From Sphingorhabdus sp. (GTDB lineage Bacteria > Pseudomonadota > Alphaproteobacteria > Sphingomonadales > Sphingomonadaceae): a stretch of DNA of 64,000 bases. This document shows positions 26,121 to 34,789 of the stretch, in pieces; within the stretch, counting starts at the first letter, position 1, and each line of letters begins with the position of its first letter. The notes under the pieces were generated by a model. It was not told where the DNA came from. It ran no database searches and saw only the letters and a program-made list of their open reading frames with translations. The stretch is taken from assembly GCF_023910635.1 (NCBI RefSeq), contig NZ_JAAVVZ010000005.1:62001-126000 (forward strand), in the 5' to 3' direction. The position numbers were made by a program, and so were the translations under genes.

Positions 26121-27782
26121 ATGAACACCCGCACTATTTTAATGTTCACCGTATCGGTGGCATCGCTTTCATCTGTCACCTTTGCCGCATCGGGCAATGT
26201 GGCCACCACCCATCAGGCGGCATCAATCGTCGCCCAGGTTGCGACCGCTGCCATTCCTTCCATTGAGGTGGCAATCGCAGAAATCATGACGGCACCATCT
26301 GTGCTCGTCCCAAATTTGGCGGTTGAACCTGTTATCGAAATTGGTGCACCTGCTGCGGGCGACGCTGAATTTGTGACAATGTCGCAATTTGCCGAAGCCG
26401 ATGTTGCGCCTTCAACTGTGGCAACGGGGTTGGCGCTGCAAGCAGCGATGACCGACAATTCAGGCGTTCTGACGCTTGACCAAGCGATTGCCGCTGCCTT
26501 GGAGACAAGCCCTGAGATTAATCAGGCGATCATGAACAAGGAAGCCATCGAATTTGAACGCGAACAAGCGCAGGGCCTATATCTGCCCCGCGTAGATATC
26601 GAAGCTTCGGCAGGGATTCGCCGCCTTGAAAATCCAACCCGGCGGACATTGGGTATTGAAGACGACACACTTTATCCGCTCGAAGCCGGCATAACTGCCG
26701 AGCAGACGTTGATTGACTTCGGTCGCCGTCGTGGAGAGCTGACGCGTCAAGCGGCACGAACCGATGGCGCGGCATTGCGCGTTGCGGAGCGTTCGGAAAA
26801 CATCGCTTTGCTCGTGACGCGGCAATATCTCGACATCTTGTTGCAACAGCGCATTTCTGCGGCCTCCGACGACAATGTGACCTTTCACCAAAATCTTGTC
26901 GGTGATTTAGGGCAGGGCGTCCAGCAGGGCTCAATCAGCATTGCGGATCAGCAACAGGCGCAAGAACGCTTGCAAGCTGCAATCGTCCGCAAGGCTGAAG
27001 CTGAAGAAGCATTGGTGAACGCGCAGATCAAGCTGCAAACGTTGACAGGCTTGACTGTGACGGGCGCTTCCATGCCGCAATCCCTGCGAACGGCCATCAC
27101 GCCGACTTTGGGCGAAGCTGTTGCCGAAGCGCGGCAGAACAACCCAAGGGTTAAAGAAGCGGCTGCCGACGTTGATGCCGCCCATGCAATGGTGTCAAAG
27201 GCCAAGGGCGACTTATATCCCACCATTGGCGTCGATGCCCGTGGTCGTGTTGGCGAAGACATTGATGGCTTTGCAGGCAAGACTAATGACGTTCAAGCGC
27301 GCGTTTTCCTGCGTTGGAACATCTTTGACGGCGGTATAAATCGCGCGAAATATCAAGAGATGGTCCGCCGTGCGAGCGAGGCACGTTTCCGCCTGCACGA
27401 ATTGGGTCGTTTTGCCGAAGAAGACGTCCGTAGTGCTTGGAACAGCATGTCTACGCAGCGCAAGGTTGGCGAAGAATTGTCCACGCAAAGCAAAGTCAGC
27501 GATGACTTGCTGCTTTCCTATCGTGAGCAGTTCAACGTCGGACGCCGTTCGTTGCTTGATGTGCTCGACGCGCAGAACACCCGCTACAATGTTCAGGTCC
27601 GCCTAGATACCGCACGTTTTGCGGAACAATTTGCGGAATACCGGGTGTTAGCGTCGACCAACAAACTGTTGGCGTCGATGAATATGGCTGCACCGCAGGG
27701 CGCCGAAGCTTCGGCAAGGGCACGCTTCGATTATGGTCCGCCAGCAGCCGCAGAATTGCAGCGTAGACGTTACCCACGTTGA
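26121..27782 (+). CDS. TolC-family outer-membrane channel of the adhesin exporter
   Basis: 553 residues. Signal peptide (MNTRTILMFTVSVASLSSVTFAA), then an unusual Ala/Val-rich stretch of about 90 residues before the TolC/OEP domain, which starts near LTLDQAIAAALETSPEINQA. Paired helical repeats of the OEP fold follow (LREFNVGRRSLLDVLDAQN-type motif: YREQFNVGRRSLLDVLDAQN). ATG 26121 is chosen because of GGGGAGAAG upstream and the signal peptide; an in-frame start at 26055 lies inside the ompA-like gene. It forms the outer-membrane duct of the type I system with the ABC and HlyD proteins downstream. Confidence 0.9.
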   Translation: MNTRTILMFTVSVASLSSVTFAASGNVATTHQAASIVAQVATAAIPSIEVAIAEIMTAPSVLVPNLAVEPVIEIGAPAAGDAEFVTMSQFAEADVAPSTVATGLALQAAMTDNSGVLTLDQAIAAALETSPEINQAIMNKEAIEFEREQAQGLYLPRVDIEASAGIRRLENPTRRTLGIEDDTLYPLEAGITAEQTLIDFGRRRGELTRQAARTDGAALRVAERSENIALLVTRQYLDILLQQRISAASDDNVTFHQNLVGDLGQGVQQGSISIADQQQAQERLQAAIVRKAEAEEALVNAQIKLQTLTGLTVTGASMPQSLRTAITPTLGEAVAEARQNNPRVKEAAADVDAAHAMVSKAKGDLYPTIGVDARGRVGEDIDGFAGKTNDVQARVFLRWNIFDGGINRAKYQEMVRRASEARFRLHELGRFAEEDVRSAWNSMSTQRKVGEELSTQSKVSDDLLLSYREQFNVGRRSLLDVLDAQNTRYNVQVRLDTARFAEQFAEYRVLASTNKLLASMNMAAPQGAEASARARFDYGPPAAAELQRRRYPR

Positions 27783-27819
27783 GTGCGGTGTGGGGCATCG
27801 CCCAGTTTGGAGTAGAGAG

Positions 27820-29985
27820 TTGCATAGTCGTTTAGATACTGAATTGGCCGACGCGGTCGCTGTTTTCGGAGAAATTGCACCCGATACAATAGCCGCGGCG
27901 GTCAAAAGGCTTGCCCGTGAAAACGATCTCCCGGATCCGGAGAGCTTGTTTTTGACGTTGCCGTTAAACGGCAACGGGCAATTGCCTTTTCACCAGGCCG
28001 AACATGCGATTGAACTCGCTGGGCTGTCCTGCGCGCCCATTCACGGCGCGCGCTTGCCGACAAAGGTGCACCAGCTACCTGCTTTGATCCGCCTTAACGA
28101 TGACAGCGTGGCGATCATCTACGAAGCGGCCAAGGAGCAAGTCCTGTTATGGAAGGCCGACGCGGCAGAGCCGGTTTGGACGGACACAGCCGAGGTAGAC
28201 TCGGTCTATGTCGGTCAAGCCATCCATGTCGGTGGTGCAGCGGTGCGGGCGCGCGGGATAGATGACTCTGACGTACCAAAGACGTCACGTGACAACTGGT
28301 TCTGGTCGGAACTCCGCAAGCTGAAGCCTGAATTTTATCCTGTTTTTGGCGCGGCCTTCATCATCAACATATTGGCGTTTGCGCTGCCTTTATTCTCGAT
28401 GAATGTGTATGATCGCATCATTCCAAATCGCGCTGTGTCTAGCCTTTGGGTCTTGGCAATTGGCGTATTGTTGGCCTTCGCAATTGACTTTGCCTTGCGC
28501 ATGGCGCGTTCGACATTGCTGGATGAATTGGGCCGCAAGCTGGACCTAAAGCTTTCCGAGAAGATTTTCGGCAAGTTAGTCAACATGCCGTTGTCGGGGC
28601 GCACGGGTGATACCGGCAGAATGGTCCGCCGCGTGTCCGAATTCGAAATTGTGCGTGATTTCTTTGCCTCCACGACGGCTGTCCTTTTGGTGGATATCTT
28701 GTTCCTGGTGGTGTTTGTCGGCTTGATCGCGATTTTGGCTGGTTGGTTGGCGATGGTGCCCGTCGTCATCATTGCGATTATGTTTTTTGCAGGTCATATC
28801 CTGCAACGCAAAATGATTGCCGCGACGCTCGACGCACAAGCAGATGCGGGCTTGCAACACAGCTTGCTTGTTGAAGCGATCAGCGGTGCCGAAACGCTAA
28901 AGGCCACTGCCGCAGAAGGCCGCGTAATTGGGCGTTGGCGCAATCTTGCGCGTATGAGCGCGCAGACGCAAGAACGTTTGCGGCACCTAAACGCGACCGC
29001 CGTGACCTTGGCCAATATGTGTCAGCAAGTGACAAGCATCGCGCTGGTTATCGGCGGATTTTATATGTTTGATGCTGGCAAGATTTCGATGGGCGCGATT
29101 ATCGCGATCGTCATGCTCGCCGGGCGCTCATTGGCTCCCGCGGGACAATTGGCGTTTCTGATGACGCGCGGGCGGCAAGCATTGACCGTGCTCGACAGCC
29201 TTGGCGGATTGATGGACACGCATGACGAGCGTTCGTTCGGCAGCCGAAGCGTCGTCCCGACTGTGCGTGAAGGCCATATCAGGCTCGATGACGTGAGCTT
29301 TTCCTATCCGGAAAGCAATCGCGAGGCACTTTCCGGGCTGAATCTTATAATTAAGCCTGGCGAAAAGATAGCCATCATCGGACGTGTTGCCTCTGGTAAG
29401 TCGACCTTGGGACGGCTGCTTTGTGGGTTATATTATCCTGACGCGGGATCGATACTCATTGATGGGTTGGACAACCGCCAATATCGTCCGATCAACTTGC
29501 GTTCGCAGCTTCGCTTTGTCGGGCAAGATGCCGAATTGTTTAGCGGGTCGATTAAAGACAATTTGTTGATGGGCGCGCCAAATGCCGACGATGAGGCATT
29601 GATTGATGCGTTGCGCCGTGTTGGCGCAGACGAATTTCTGGGCCGCGATGACGGTGGCTTTGACCGAGGCACTGGCGAACGGGGCCGCAATCTTTCTGGT
29701 GGTCAGCGTGGATTTCTGGTGCTCGCCCGCGCGTTGGCAGCGCCATCCAAGCTACTGTTTCTTGATGAGCCTACAGGCGCAATGGATATGCGGACCGAGA
29801 TGCGTTTTGTCGAGCTGCTGAAAACCGCGATCTATCCGGGGCAGACGTTGATCGTGTCGACGCATCGGCATGCCGTGTTGTCTTTATGTGACCGGTTGAT
29901 CGTAATGGATCGCGGCAAAATCGTTGCCGATGGCCCGCGCGAACAGATTATGGCGCAAGCGATGGCGAATGGGGTTGCGGCATGA
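27820..29985 (+). CDS. Type I secretion ABC transporter (LapB-like, degenerate C39 domain)
   Basis: 721 residues from TTG 27820, with GGAG at 27809-27812; a longer in-frame ATG at 27733 would overlap tolC by 50 bases. The N-terminal domain (about 1-150) resembles a C39 peptidase-like fold but lacks the catalytic Cys motif, as in exporters of RTX and giant adhesins. Transmembrane helices cover about 160-440. The nucleotide-binding domain has Walker A GRVASGKST, signature LSGGQRGFLVLARAL, and Walker B LLFLDEPTGAMD. It energises adhesin export. Its stop overlaps the next start (ATGA). Confidence 0.92.
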   Translation: MHSRLDTELADAVAVFGEIAPDTIAAAVKRLARENDLPDPESLFLTLPLNGNGQLPFHQAEHAIELAGLSCAPIHGARLPTKVHQLPALIRLNDDSVAIIYEAAKEQVLLWKADAAEPVWTDTAEVDSVYVGQAIHVGGAAVRARGIDDSDVPKTSRDNWFWSELRKLKPEFYPVFGAAFIINILAFALPLFSMNVYDRIIPNRAVSSLWVLAIGVLLAFAIDFALRMARSTLLDELGRKLDLKLSEKIFGKLVNMPLSGRTGDTGRMVRRVSEFEIVRDFFASTTAVLLVDILFLVVFVGLIAILAGWLAMVPVVIIAIMFFAGHILQRKMIAATLDAQADAGLQHSLLVEAISGAETLKATAAEGRVIGRWRNLARMSAQTQERLRHLNATAVTLANMCQQVTSIALVIGGFYMFDAGKISMGAIIAIVMLAGRSLAPAGQLAFLMTRGRQALTVLDSLGGLMDTHDERSFGSRSVVPTVREGHIRLDDVSFSYPESNREALSGLNLIIKPGEKIAIIGRVASGKSTLGRLLCGLYYPDAGSILIDGLDNRQYRPINLRSQLRFVGQDAELFSGSIKDNLLMGAPNADDEALIDALRRVGADEFLGRDDGGFDRGTGERGRNLSGGQRGFLVLARALAAPSKLLFLDEPTGAMDMRTEMRFVELLKTAIYPGQTLIVSTHRHAVLSLCDRLIVMDRGKIVADGPREQIMAQAMANGVAA

Positions 29986-31052
29986 TGCATGATGACCCTC
30001 CCAGAGCCTCAGCGGCCGTCGTCAGCGATGATTTACCACCGCGCGGCACTGCACCCGGCAAAAGCGGTCTCGGCAAGGTCGTGGCGGCCCTGATTGGCCT
30101 TAGTATGGCTATGGCACTCTTGGTGACCAAACTTGATTGGCAGGGCGTATATGGCCGCCTGTTGCCGAATGCGTCAGCCGAGGTTCCTGCACCTGCTTTT
30201 ACGCAGGAGCAGATTATTTTGACGCAAGTGACGCAGTATGACCAGACCAATGTCGCAGCCGAAGGTGAAGCTGCGGAAATGTTGAACGCGGTAATCCCCT
30301 TGGGCAAAGGCCCGATTGAAACTGCAAAGCCATTTTACCTGACCGACAAGAGCCTGACCGATGCAGAAAAGGCTCTGCGCTGCATGACTCAAGCGGTGTA
30401 TTATGAAGCTGGCTTTGAACCTGTCGCTGGCCGCTTTGCCGTGGCGCAGGTCATTCTTAACCGTATGCGTCATCCCGCATTTCCAAAGTCGGTGTGCGGC
30501 GTGATCTACCAAGGCAGCAACCGGCCAGGTTGCCAGTTCAGCTTTGCCTGCGATGGCTCATTACTTCGCGCGCCAGGTGCCAAGGCGTGGGCCGAGGCAC
30601 GGCAGGTGGCCGAGCAGGTCCTTGCAGGAACGGTAACGTCGTCGGTTGGCATGGCGACCCATTATCATGCCAATTATGTCTCGCCTTATTGGGCGCCGAA
30701 ACTGCACAAAATCACGCAAATGGGCGCCCATATCTTTTACAGATGGCCCGGCAACTGGGGCAGGCGCGTTGCCTTTAGCGGTGTGTATCGCGGCGGCGAG
30801 TATATCCCTCCGGTATCAAGCCTGGCCAATATGGGTGCGGATATCGCTGTTGATGCGGATGCGGAACTGGATATCCCGGGTGCCCTGACGCCCGCTAAAC
30901 ATGTGTCTGACCGCCGTGCAGACAATGATGTCGGCGGCAGAATTGACACCAGCAAAACATGGCGATTGACCATGAAGATGGGCCCCGAAAGCGCCGCAAA
31001 GGCCAATATTCCCGCCACAACTCAGTTACCCGCTGTGGAGGCGACACAATGA
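29982..31052 (+). CDS. SleB-type cell-wall hydrolase within the type I secretion operon
   Basis: 356 residues. One N-terminal membrane anchor (about 31-49), a linker, then a Hydrolase_2/SleB domain (about 120-270) with CMTQAVYYEAGFEPVAGRF, in which Glu142 is the likely catalytic residue, AQVILNRMRHPAFP, and CQFSFACDG. SleB-type enzymes are lytic transglycosylases or amidase-like hydrolases of peptidoglycan. It is coupled to the ABC gene upstream and hlyD downstream by ATGA overlaps. It therefore probably works at the export site, opening peptidoglycan locally or anchoring the complex. That function is inferred. Confidence 0.85.
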   Translation: MMHDDPPRASAAVVSDDLPPRGTAPGKSGLGKVVAALIGLSMAMALLVTKLDWQGVYGRLLPNASAEVPAPAFTQEQIILTQVTQYDQTNVAAEGEAAEMLNAVIPLGKGPIETAKPFYLTDKSLTDAEKALRCMTQAVYYEAGFEPVAGRFAVAQVILNRMRHPAFPKSVCGVIYQGSNRPGCQFSFACDGSLLRAPGAKAWAEARQVAEQVLAGTVTSSVGMATHYHANYVSPYWAPKLHKITQMGAHIFYRWPGNWGRRVAFSGVYRGGEYIPPVSSLANMGADIAVDADAELDIPGALTPAKHVSDRRADNDVGGRIDTSKTWRLTMKMGPESAAKANIPATTQLPAVEATQ

Positions 31053-32308
31053 AATTTCGCTTATGGTTCGCGCAATTAAATGCCAGCGAACGGATTATAT
31101 TTTTCAGTGCGGTTGGGGTATCGCTTTTCATTTTGTGGGCGAGCCTTGCGCAAGTCGATGAAATCACACGTGGGCAGGGTCGGGTTATCCCTTCGTCCAA
31201 GGTGCAGTTGGTGCAAGCCGCAGAACCTTCGACCATTGAAGCCATTCTTGTCCGGTCAGGACAGACCGTCAAAAAAGGTCAGTTGCTCGTACGTTTTGAC
31301 GACACAACATCGTCGTCTGAGCTGGGTTCCTTGCAAGCAGAAACCGAGCGTTTGGCGGCAAGTGCCGCGCGTTTGAACCGGGAAACCGGTGGTGCTGATG
31401 GTTGTGTTGGTGAAAGCTGCGTTGATGAGGCACGGTTGCAAGCGGCACGGCAATCCGCGCAACGCAGCAGGGTAGGGGCGTTGTCGGCTGCTGTTGAACA
31501 ACGTCGACGTGATCTGGGCGAAGCGCAGGCCACGATTGCATCTTTGGAATCGAGTCTTAAATTGGCGCAGGATCAAGTGAACATGATCCGTCCGCTGGCA
31601 GAGAAAAACATCGTGCCGCAAACCGAATTATTGTCTGCGCAGCGCGAGCTTGTCGATGTGCGTGGACGATTGGACGCAGCGCGTCAGGGCGCATCGCGTG
31701 CCATCGCCGCGATCCGCGAAGCACAAGCACAAATGTCGGAATCGCAATTCCAATATCGTCAGGACGCGCTGAACGAACGGTCGCAGATCAACACGAAAAT
31801 TGCGGTGAATGAACAGACGATGCGCGGTGCACAAGGCCGCTTGAGCCGCACGGAGATCCGCTCACCAGTAGCGGGTGTCATCAACGATGTTCAGGTGACA
31901 ACTGTCGGCGGATTTTTAAATGCTGGCCAGAAAATCATGCAGATTGTGCCGATGGGCGACAAATTGCTGATCGAGGCACGCGTGGCCCCTGGTGACATCG
32001 CCTTTATAAAGATCGGTGACCGTGCCAATGTGAAAGTCACGGCGTATGATTTTTCAATCTATGGCGGCTTGTCGGGTCGCGTGGCGCAGGTTTCGGCCGA
32101 CAGTATATATGACGAGGTTGAGCGTCAGGCTTACTTCACCGTAATTGTTGAAACGGATCGCGCCTATTTGCTCAAGTCCGGGAAGCGTTTGCCGATCACG
32201 CCAGGCATGATTTGCGATGTGGAAATCATGACCGGACGTAAAAGCGTTCTGCGTTACCTGTTGAAACCAGTGATCAAAGCAAGTTCGGAAGCACTAACGG
32301 AGCGTTAG
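31049..32308 (+). CDS. HlyD-family periplasmic adaptor of the adhesin exporter (LapC-like)
   Basis: 419 residues. An N-terminal membrane helix (about 16-36) is followed by QGRVIPSSKVQLVQAAEPS and VRSGQTVKKGQLLVRFDD (biotinyl-lipoyl half), a long coiled-coil (about 95-260), and the second half-motif RSPVAGVINDVQV with the HlyD C-terminal beta domain. ATG 31049 overlaps the previous stop by ATGA; an upstream in-frame start at 30959 lies deep in the sleB-like gene. It bridges the ABC transporter and the TolC channel. Its last 15 bases overlap the convergent LapG-type gene, and its TAG stop is at the edge of a dispersed repeat. Confidence 0.92.
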   Translation: MKFRLWFAQLNASERIIFFSAVGVSLFILWASLAQVDEITRGQGRVIPSSKVQLVQAAEPSTIEAILVRSGQTVKKGQLLVRFDDTTSSSELGSLQAETERLAASAARLNRETGGADGCVGESCVDEARLQAARQSAQRSRVGALSAAVEQRRRDLGEAQATIASLESSLKLAQDQVNMIRPLAEKNIVPQTELLSAQRELVDVRGRLDAARQGASRAIAAIREAQAQMSESQFQYRQDALNERSQINTKIAVNEQTMRGAQGRLSRTEIRSPVAGVINDVQVTTVGGFLNAGQKIMQIVPMGDKLLIEARVAPGDIAFIKIGDRANVKVTAYDFSIYGGLSGRVAQVSADSIYDEVERQAYFTVIVETDRAYLLKSGKRLPITPGMICDVEIMTGRKSVLRYLLKPVIKASSEALTER

Positions 32309-33361
32309 GGTCCTGACCCCGAGCCACGCGATCGAGATCGTGGGCAATTCGAGTTCTTCGGTCACTGTAAGAATGTCTGGTTCAAAAGTCGCCGGTAATG
32401 CGGCAAAGCGAACCTGCGCATTGTGCTGTTGCACATTATACCCATGCACCCATTTTGCGTTCTGGCTGAACGACATGATCGGGCGGTAGTCATTGGGTGC
32501 GCGGCCATCAAGCAAGCGATCGGTTACATTGTCGAGCATGACCGACCCGCCATCCAGCTGCACCATAAGAACGGCATGGTCCGCGTTGCGCACAAGATCG
32601 CGCGCGATAATTAAGCGCATATCCGCACGGGCCACGCCGAGTGCAGCCAGCATATCCATTTTGGCAATGGCGAAATCTTCGCAATCACCAACGCCGCGGC
32701 GCAATGTTTCGCTCGCCGGGGCCCAATAGTCAGCGCGCCCGTATACAATTTGATCGTCACCAAAAGCGACATTCTGGTTGATCCACCGATTGACCATTTG
32801 CACTTGTTGTAGCTTATCAATGGCACTGCGTGCGCCAGATTTCGCGACCGCATTTTGAATGCTGGCAACATTCGGGTGCTGGACCGCAGCCCAATCACTG
32901 TCAAAAGGTGTGCGTGCGATGACGACCGATTGTGCACCCAAGACCGCATCTTTGGCGACGGCGGTTGCAGTAATGCCCGGCGCGGCAAATATGGCGCGCT
33001 CGCGGGAACATTCGGATGAGATTATTGTTTTATGGGGCGTAACGGCGGCTGCAATCGATGGACCGGAAGCCTGAGCGGAGCGCATTTGCTCCAACTTGCT
33101 CATGGTGCCACCTAAGATTGCGCTGGCCTTTGTCAAACTTACTGGTCCAGCGGCAGGTTCAACACGGATGTTATTGCCAAAGGCGAGCGAAACAGCACTG
33201 TCTGCGCAAAAGTTGGATGCAGCGGCTTGAGAGGTCTGCGCCATTGCCACATTCGCAAATGCCAGCTCCGCGGCTAACGCGGCGACGGCCATAGGCAACG
33301 CCGCTCTGCGTAGAACGCTTTTGTGCGCTTTGGGGCGCTTAGAAAACGGTTTCTCAATCAT
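32294..33361 (-). CDS. lapG: LapG-type transglutaminase-like periplasmic cysteine protease (C93)
   Basis: 355 residues. A signal peptide with a long basic n-region ends near AMAQ (residue 42). The BTLCP/C93 domain covers about 150-330. The catalytic triad is visible: Cys227 in GVGDCEDFA, His262 in NADHAVLMV, Asp277 in VMLDNVTDR. Asp226 and Glu228 flank the Cys as in calcium-binding LapG. LapG cuts LapA-type adhesins from the cell surface when LapD no longer sequesters it at low c-di-GMP. The adjacent adhesin has PAAG at 113-116. The gene is convergent with hlyD and overlaps it by 15 bases. LapD is not in this window. Confidence 0.88.
   Translation of the reverse strand: MIEKPFSKRPKAHKSVLRRAALPMAVAALAAELAFANVAMAQTSQAAASNFCADSAVSLAFGNNIRVEPAAGPVSLTKASAILGGTMSKLEQMRSAQASGPSIAAAVTPHKTIISSECSRERAIFAAPGITATAVAKDAVLGAQSVVIARTPFDSDWAAVQHPNVASIQNAVAKSGARSAIDKLQQVQMVNRWINQNVAFGDDQIVYGRADYWAPASETLRRGVGDCEDFAIAKMDMLAALGVARADMRLIIARDLVRNADHAVLMVQLDGGSVMLDNVTDRLLDGRAPNDYRPIMSFSQNAKWVHGYNVQQHNAQVRFAALPATFEPDILTVTEELELPTISIAWLGVRTLTLR
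32305..32320 (+). repeat. Dispersed repeat, partial copy 2 (hlyD/lapG junction)
   Basis: TTAGGGTCCTGACCCC shares the 11-base core GGTCCTGACCC (32309-32319) with the family consensus. Its TAG is the hlyD stop codon, and the copy lies inside the coding end of the convergent protease gene. Confidence 0.4.
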
Positions 33362-33748
33362 GCCCGCTCTTTGCGGGACAAAATAATGCTATTCCGTTCC
33401 CAAGTTCGGTTAACAATCCGACGGTCAATGTTAACAATTTTGGCTGCGTCATCGACAAATCCTTGAAGTGCCGCATGTCAAAGCCGATGTGTCATCCGGA
33501 TTTGGTCATGCGACAGCTACGGAACGAAGCGCAGCAATAAGTGCAATTTTATGCTGCCCCAACGCAAGAATTGTGAACAATTGTTGCTCGACTGACTGAA
33601 TTAACGTCACTTCTTTAATCGGTCCTGACCCTAAGTTTGATGATGTCGCGTGGCCGACATGCAATCGGCCATTTTGCCGACAAAGCGCGCCCAACAATAA
33701 GATATGGGCAAGGTTGCAAAAACGCTACGCGGCGCTTAGCGATAGCAC
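33362..33748. promoter_or_regulatory. Divergent intergenic region lapG / thyA
   Basis: 387 bases without a convincing gene. It should carry the lapG promoter on the left and the thyA promoter on the right. A dispersed repeat copy lies at 33621-33634. A short open frame on the - strand (33506-33697) has no ribosome site or family resemblance. Confidence 0.5.
33621..33634 (+). repeat. Dispersed repeat, copy 3 (core)
   Basis: GGTCCTGACCCTAA matches the consensus core exactly. The sequence after it (AAGTTTGATGATGTCGC) resembles that after the copy at 38598 (AAGTTGGTG...GATGTCGC), so similarity extends beyond the 18-bp core. Confidence 0.55.
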
Positions 33749-34681
33749 ATGCACAATATGCCACATTATGAAGAACAATATCTGTCGTTGATGCGCCGGA
33801 TCTGGGAAACTGGCACAGTTCAGCGCGATCGGACGGGCGTCGGGACGAAGGCACTGTTCGGTGCGACCATGCGTTTTTCGCTCGCCGACGATGCCATTCC
33901 GTTGCTGACGACAAAGCGGGTTTATTGGAAGACGGCAGCCCGCGAAATGCTGTGGTTCCTGACGGGAAACACCAATATCCGGCCATTGCTGGAACAAAAG
34001 GTCAAGATATGGACCGATTGGCCGTTGGACCGCTACCGCCGCGAAACCGGCACAGATATTTCGCAAGATGATTTTGAACAAAGCATAATCGATGATGCCG
34101 ATTTCGCCGAAAAATGGGGCGACCTTGGACCCGTTTATGGCGCGCAATGGGTGAATTGGCCGCGTTACGAAGCCACAGAAAGCGGACTATTCCGCCGGGC
34201 TGATAAGGGCATTGATCAGGTTAGCCTGCTTGTTGAGAGCCTGAAAAGCAATCCGGGTTCACGCCGACATATCATCGAAGGTTGGAACGTTGCCGAACTG
34301 GACCAAATGGCACTGCCGCCTTGCCACAAAACATACCAGTTTCATGTCGCCGATGGTGTTTTAAGCTGTATCTTATTCCAGCGCTCTTGCGATTTGGGAC
34401 TTGGCTTTGCCTTTAACGCATTTTCCGCGGCATTGCTGACGCGGATGCTCGCAGCGGTGTGCGGGTATCAAGCGGGTGAACTAATCTGGCAGGGCGGGGA
34501 TGTGCATTTGTATCTGAATCATGCGCCCTTGGTCGAAGAGCAATTGTCGCGGACACCGTCTGGCGCCCCTAAGCTAAAGCTACTGCGCACGCCCGAAAGT
34601 ATTTTCGACTATCGTATCGAAGATTTCGAGGTCGTCGATTATCATCCGCAGGCCCATATTTCCGCGCCTGTTGCGGTCTAA
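33749..34681 (+). CDS. thyA: Thymidylate synthase
   Basis: 310 residues. ThyA makes dTMP from dUMP using methylene-tetrahydrofolate. Seen motifs: RDRTGVGT near the N-terminus, nucleophile Cys192 in MALPPCHKTYQFH, RRHIIEGWN, QRSCDLGLGFAFN and GDVHLYLNHA. It is longer than the 264-residue E. coli enzyme because of an insert around 95-125 (RETGTDISQDDFEQSI), as in the larger Lactobacillus-type enzymes. A second ATG at 33758 gives MPHYEEQYL and is an equally good start; no strong ribosome site is seen for either. Confidence 0.95.
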   Translation: MHNMPHYEEQYLSLMRRIWETGTVQRDRTGVGTKALFGATMRFSLADDAIPLLTTKRVYWKTAAREMLWFLTGNTNIRPLLEQKVKIWTDWPLDRYRRETGTDISQDDFEQSIIDDADFAEKWGDLGPVYGAQWVNWPRYEATESGLFRRADKGIDQVSLLVESLKSNPGSRRHIIEGWNVAELDQMALPPCHKTYQFHVADGVLSCILFQRSCDLGLGFAFNAFSAALLTRMLAAVCGYQAGELIWQGGDVHLYLNHAPLVEEQLSRTPSGAPKLKLLRTPESIFDYRIEDFEVVDYHPQAHISAPVAV

Positions 34682-34687
34682 GCTCGA

Positions 34688-34712
34688 TTTAGGTCAGCTA
34701 TGTTGACCTAAA
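34688..34712. promoter_or_regulatory. Perfect 9-bp palindrome upstream of the bkd operon
   Basis: TTTAGGTCA and TGACCTAAA are separated by seven bases. There is no T-run, so it is a poor terminator for thyA. Its position 78 bases before the E1alpha start fits an operator for a dimeric regulator. Which regulator is unknown. Confidence 0.5.
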
Positions 34713-34789
34713 GTCCTGTTTGAAATATTATATCAAGCATGGATAATAAATTGCCTGAGTCGTTCAGGCGGTTGAGAGCGGAGATGGAC

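Noticed and set aside
33506-33697. A 63-residue open frame on the - strand between lapG and thyA
   Set aside because: No ribosome site, no domain and it covers a dispersed repeat; treated as non-coding.
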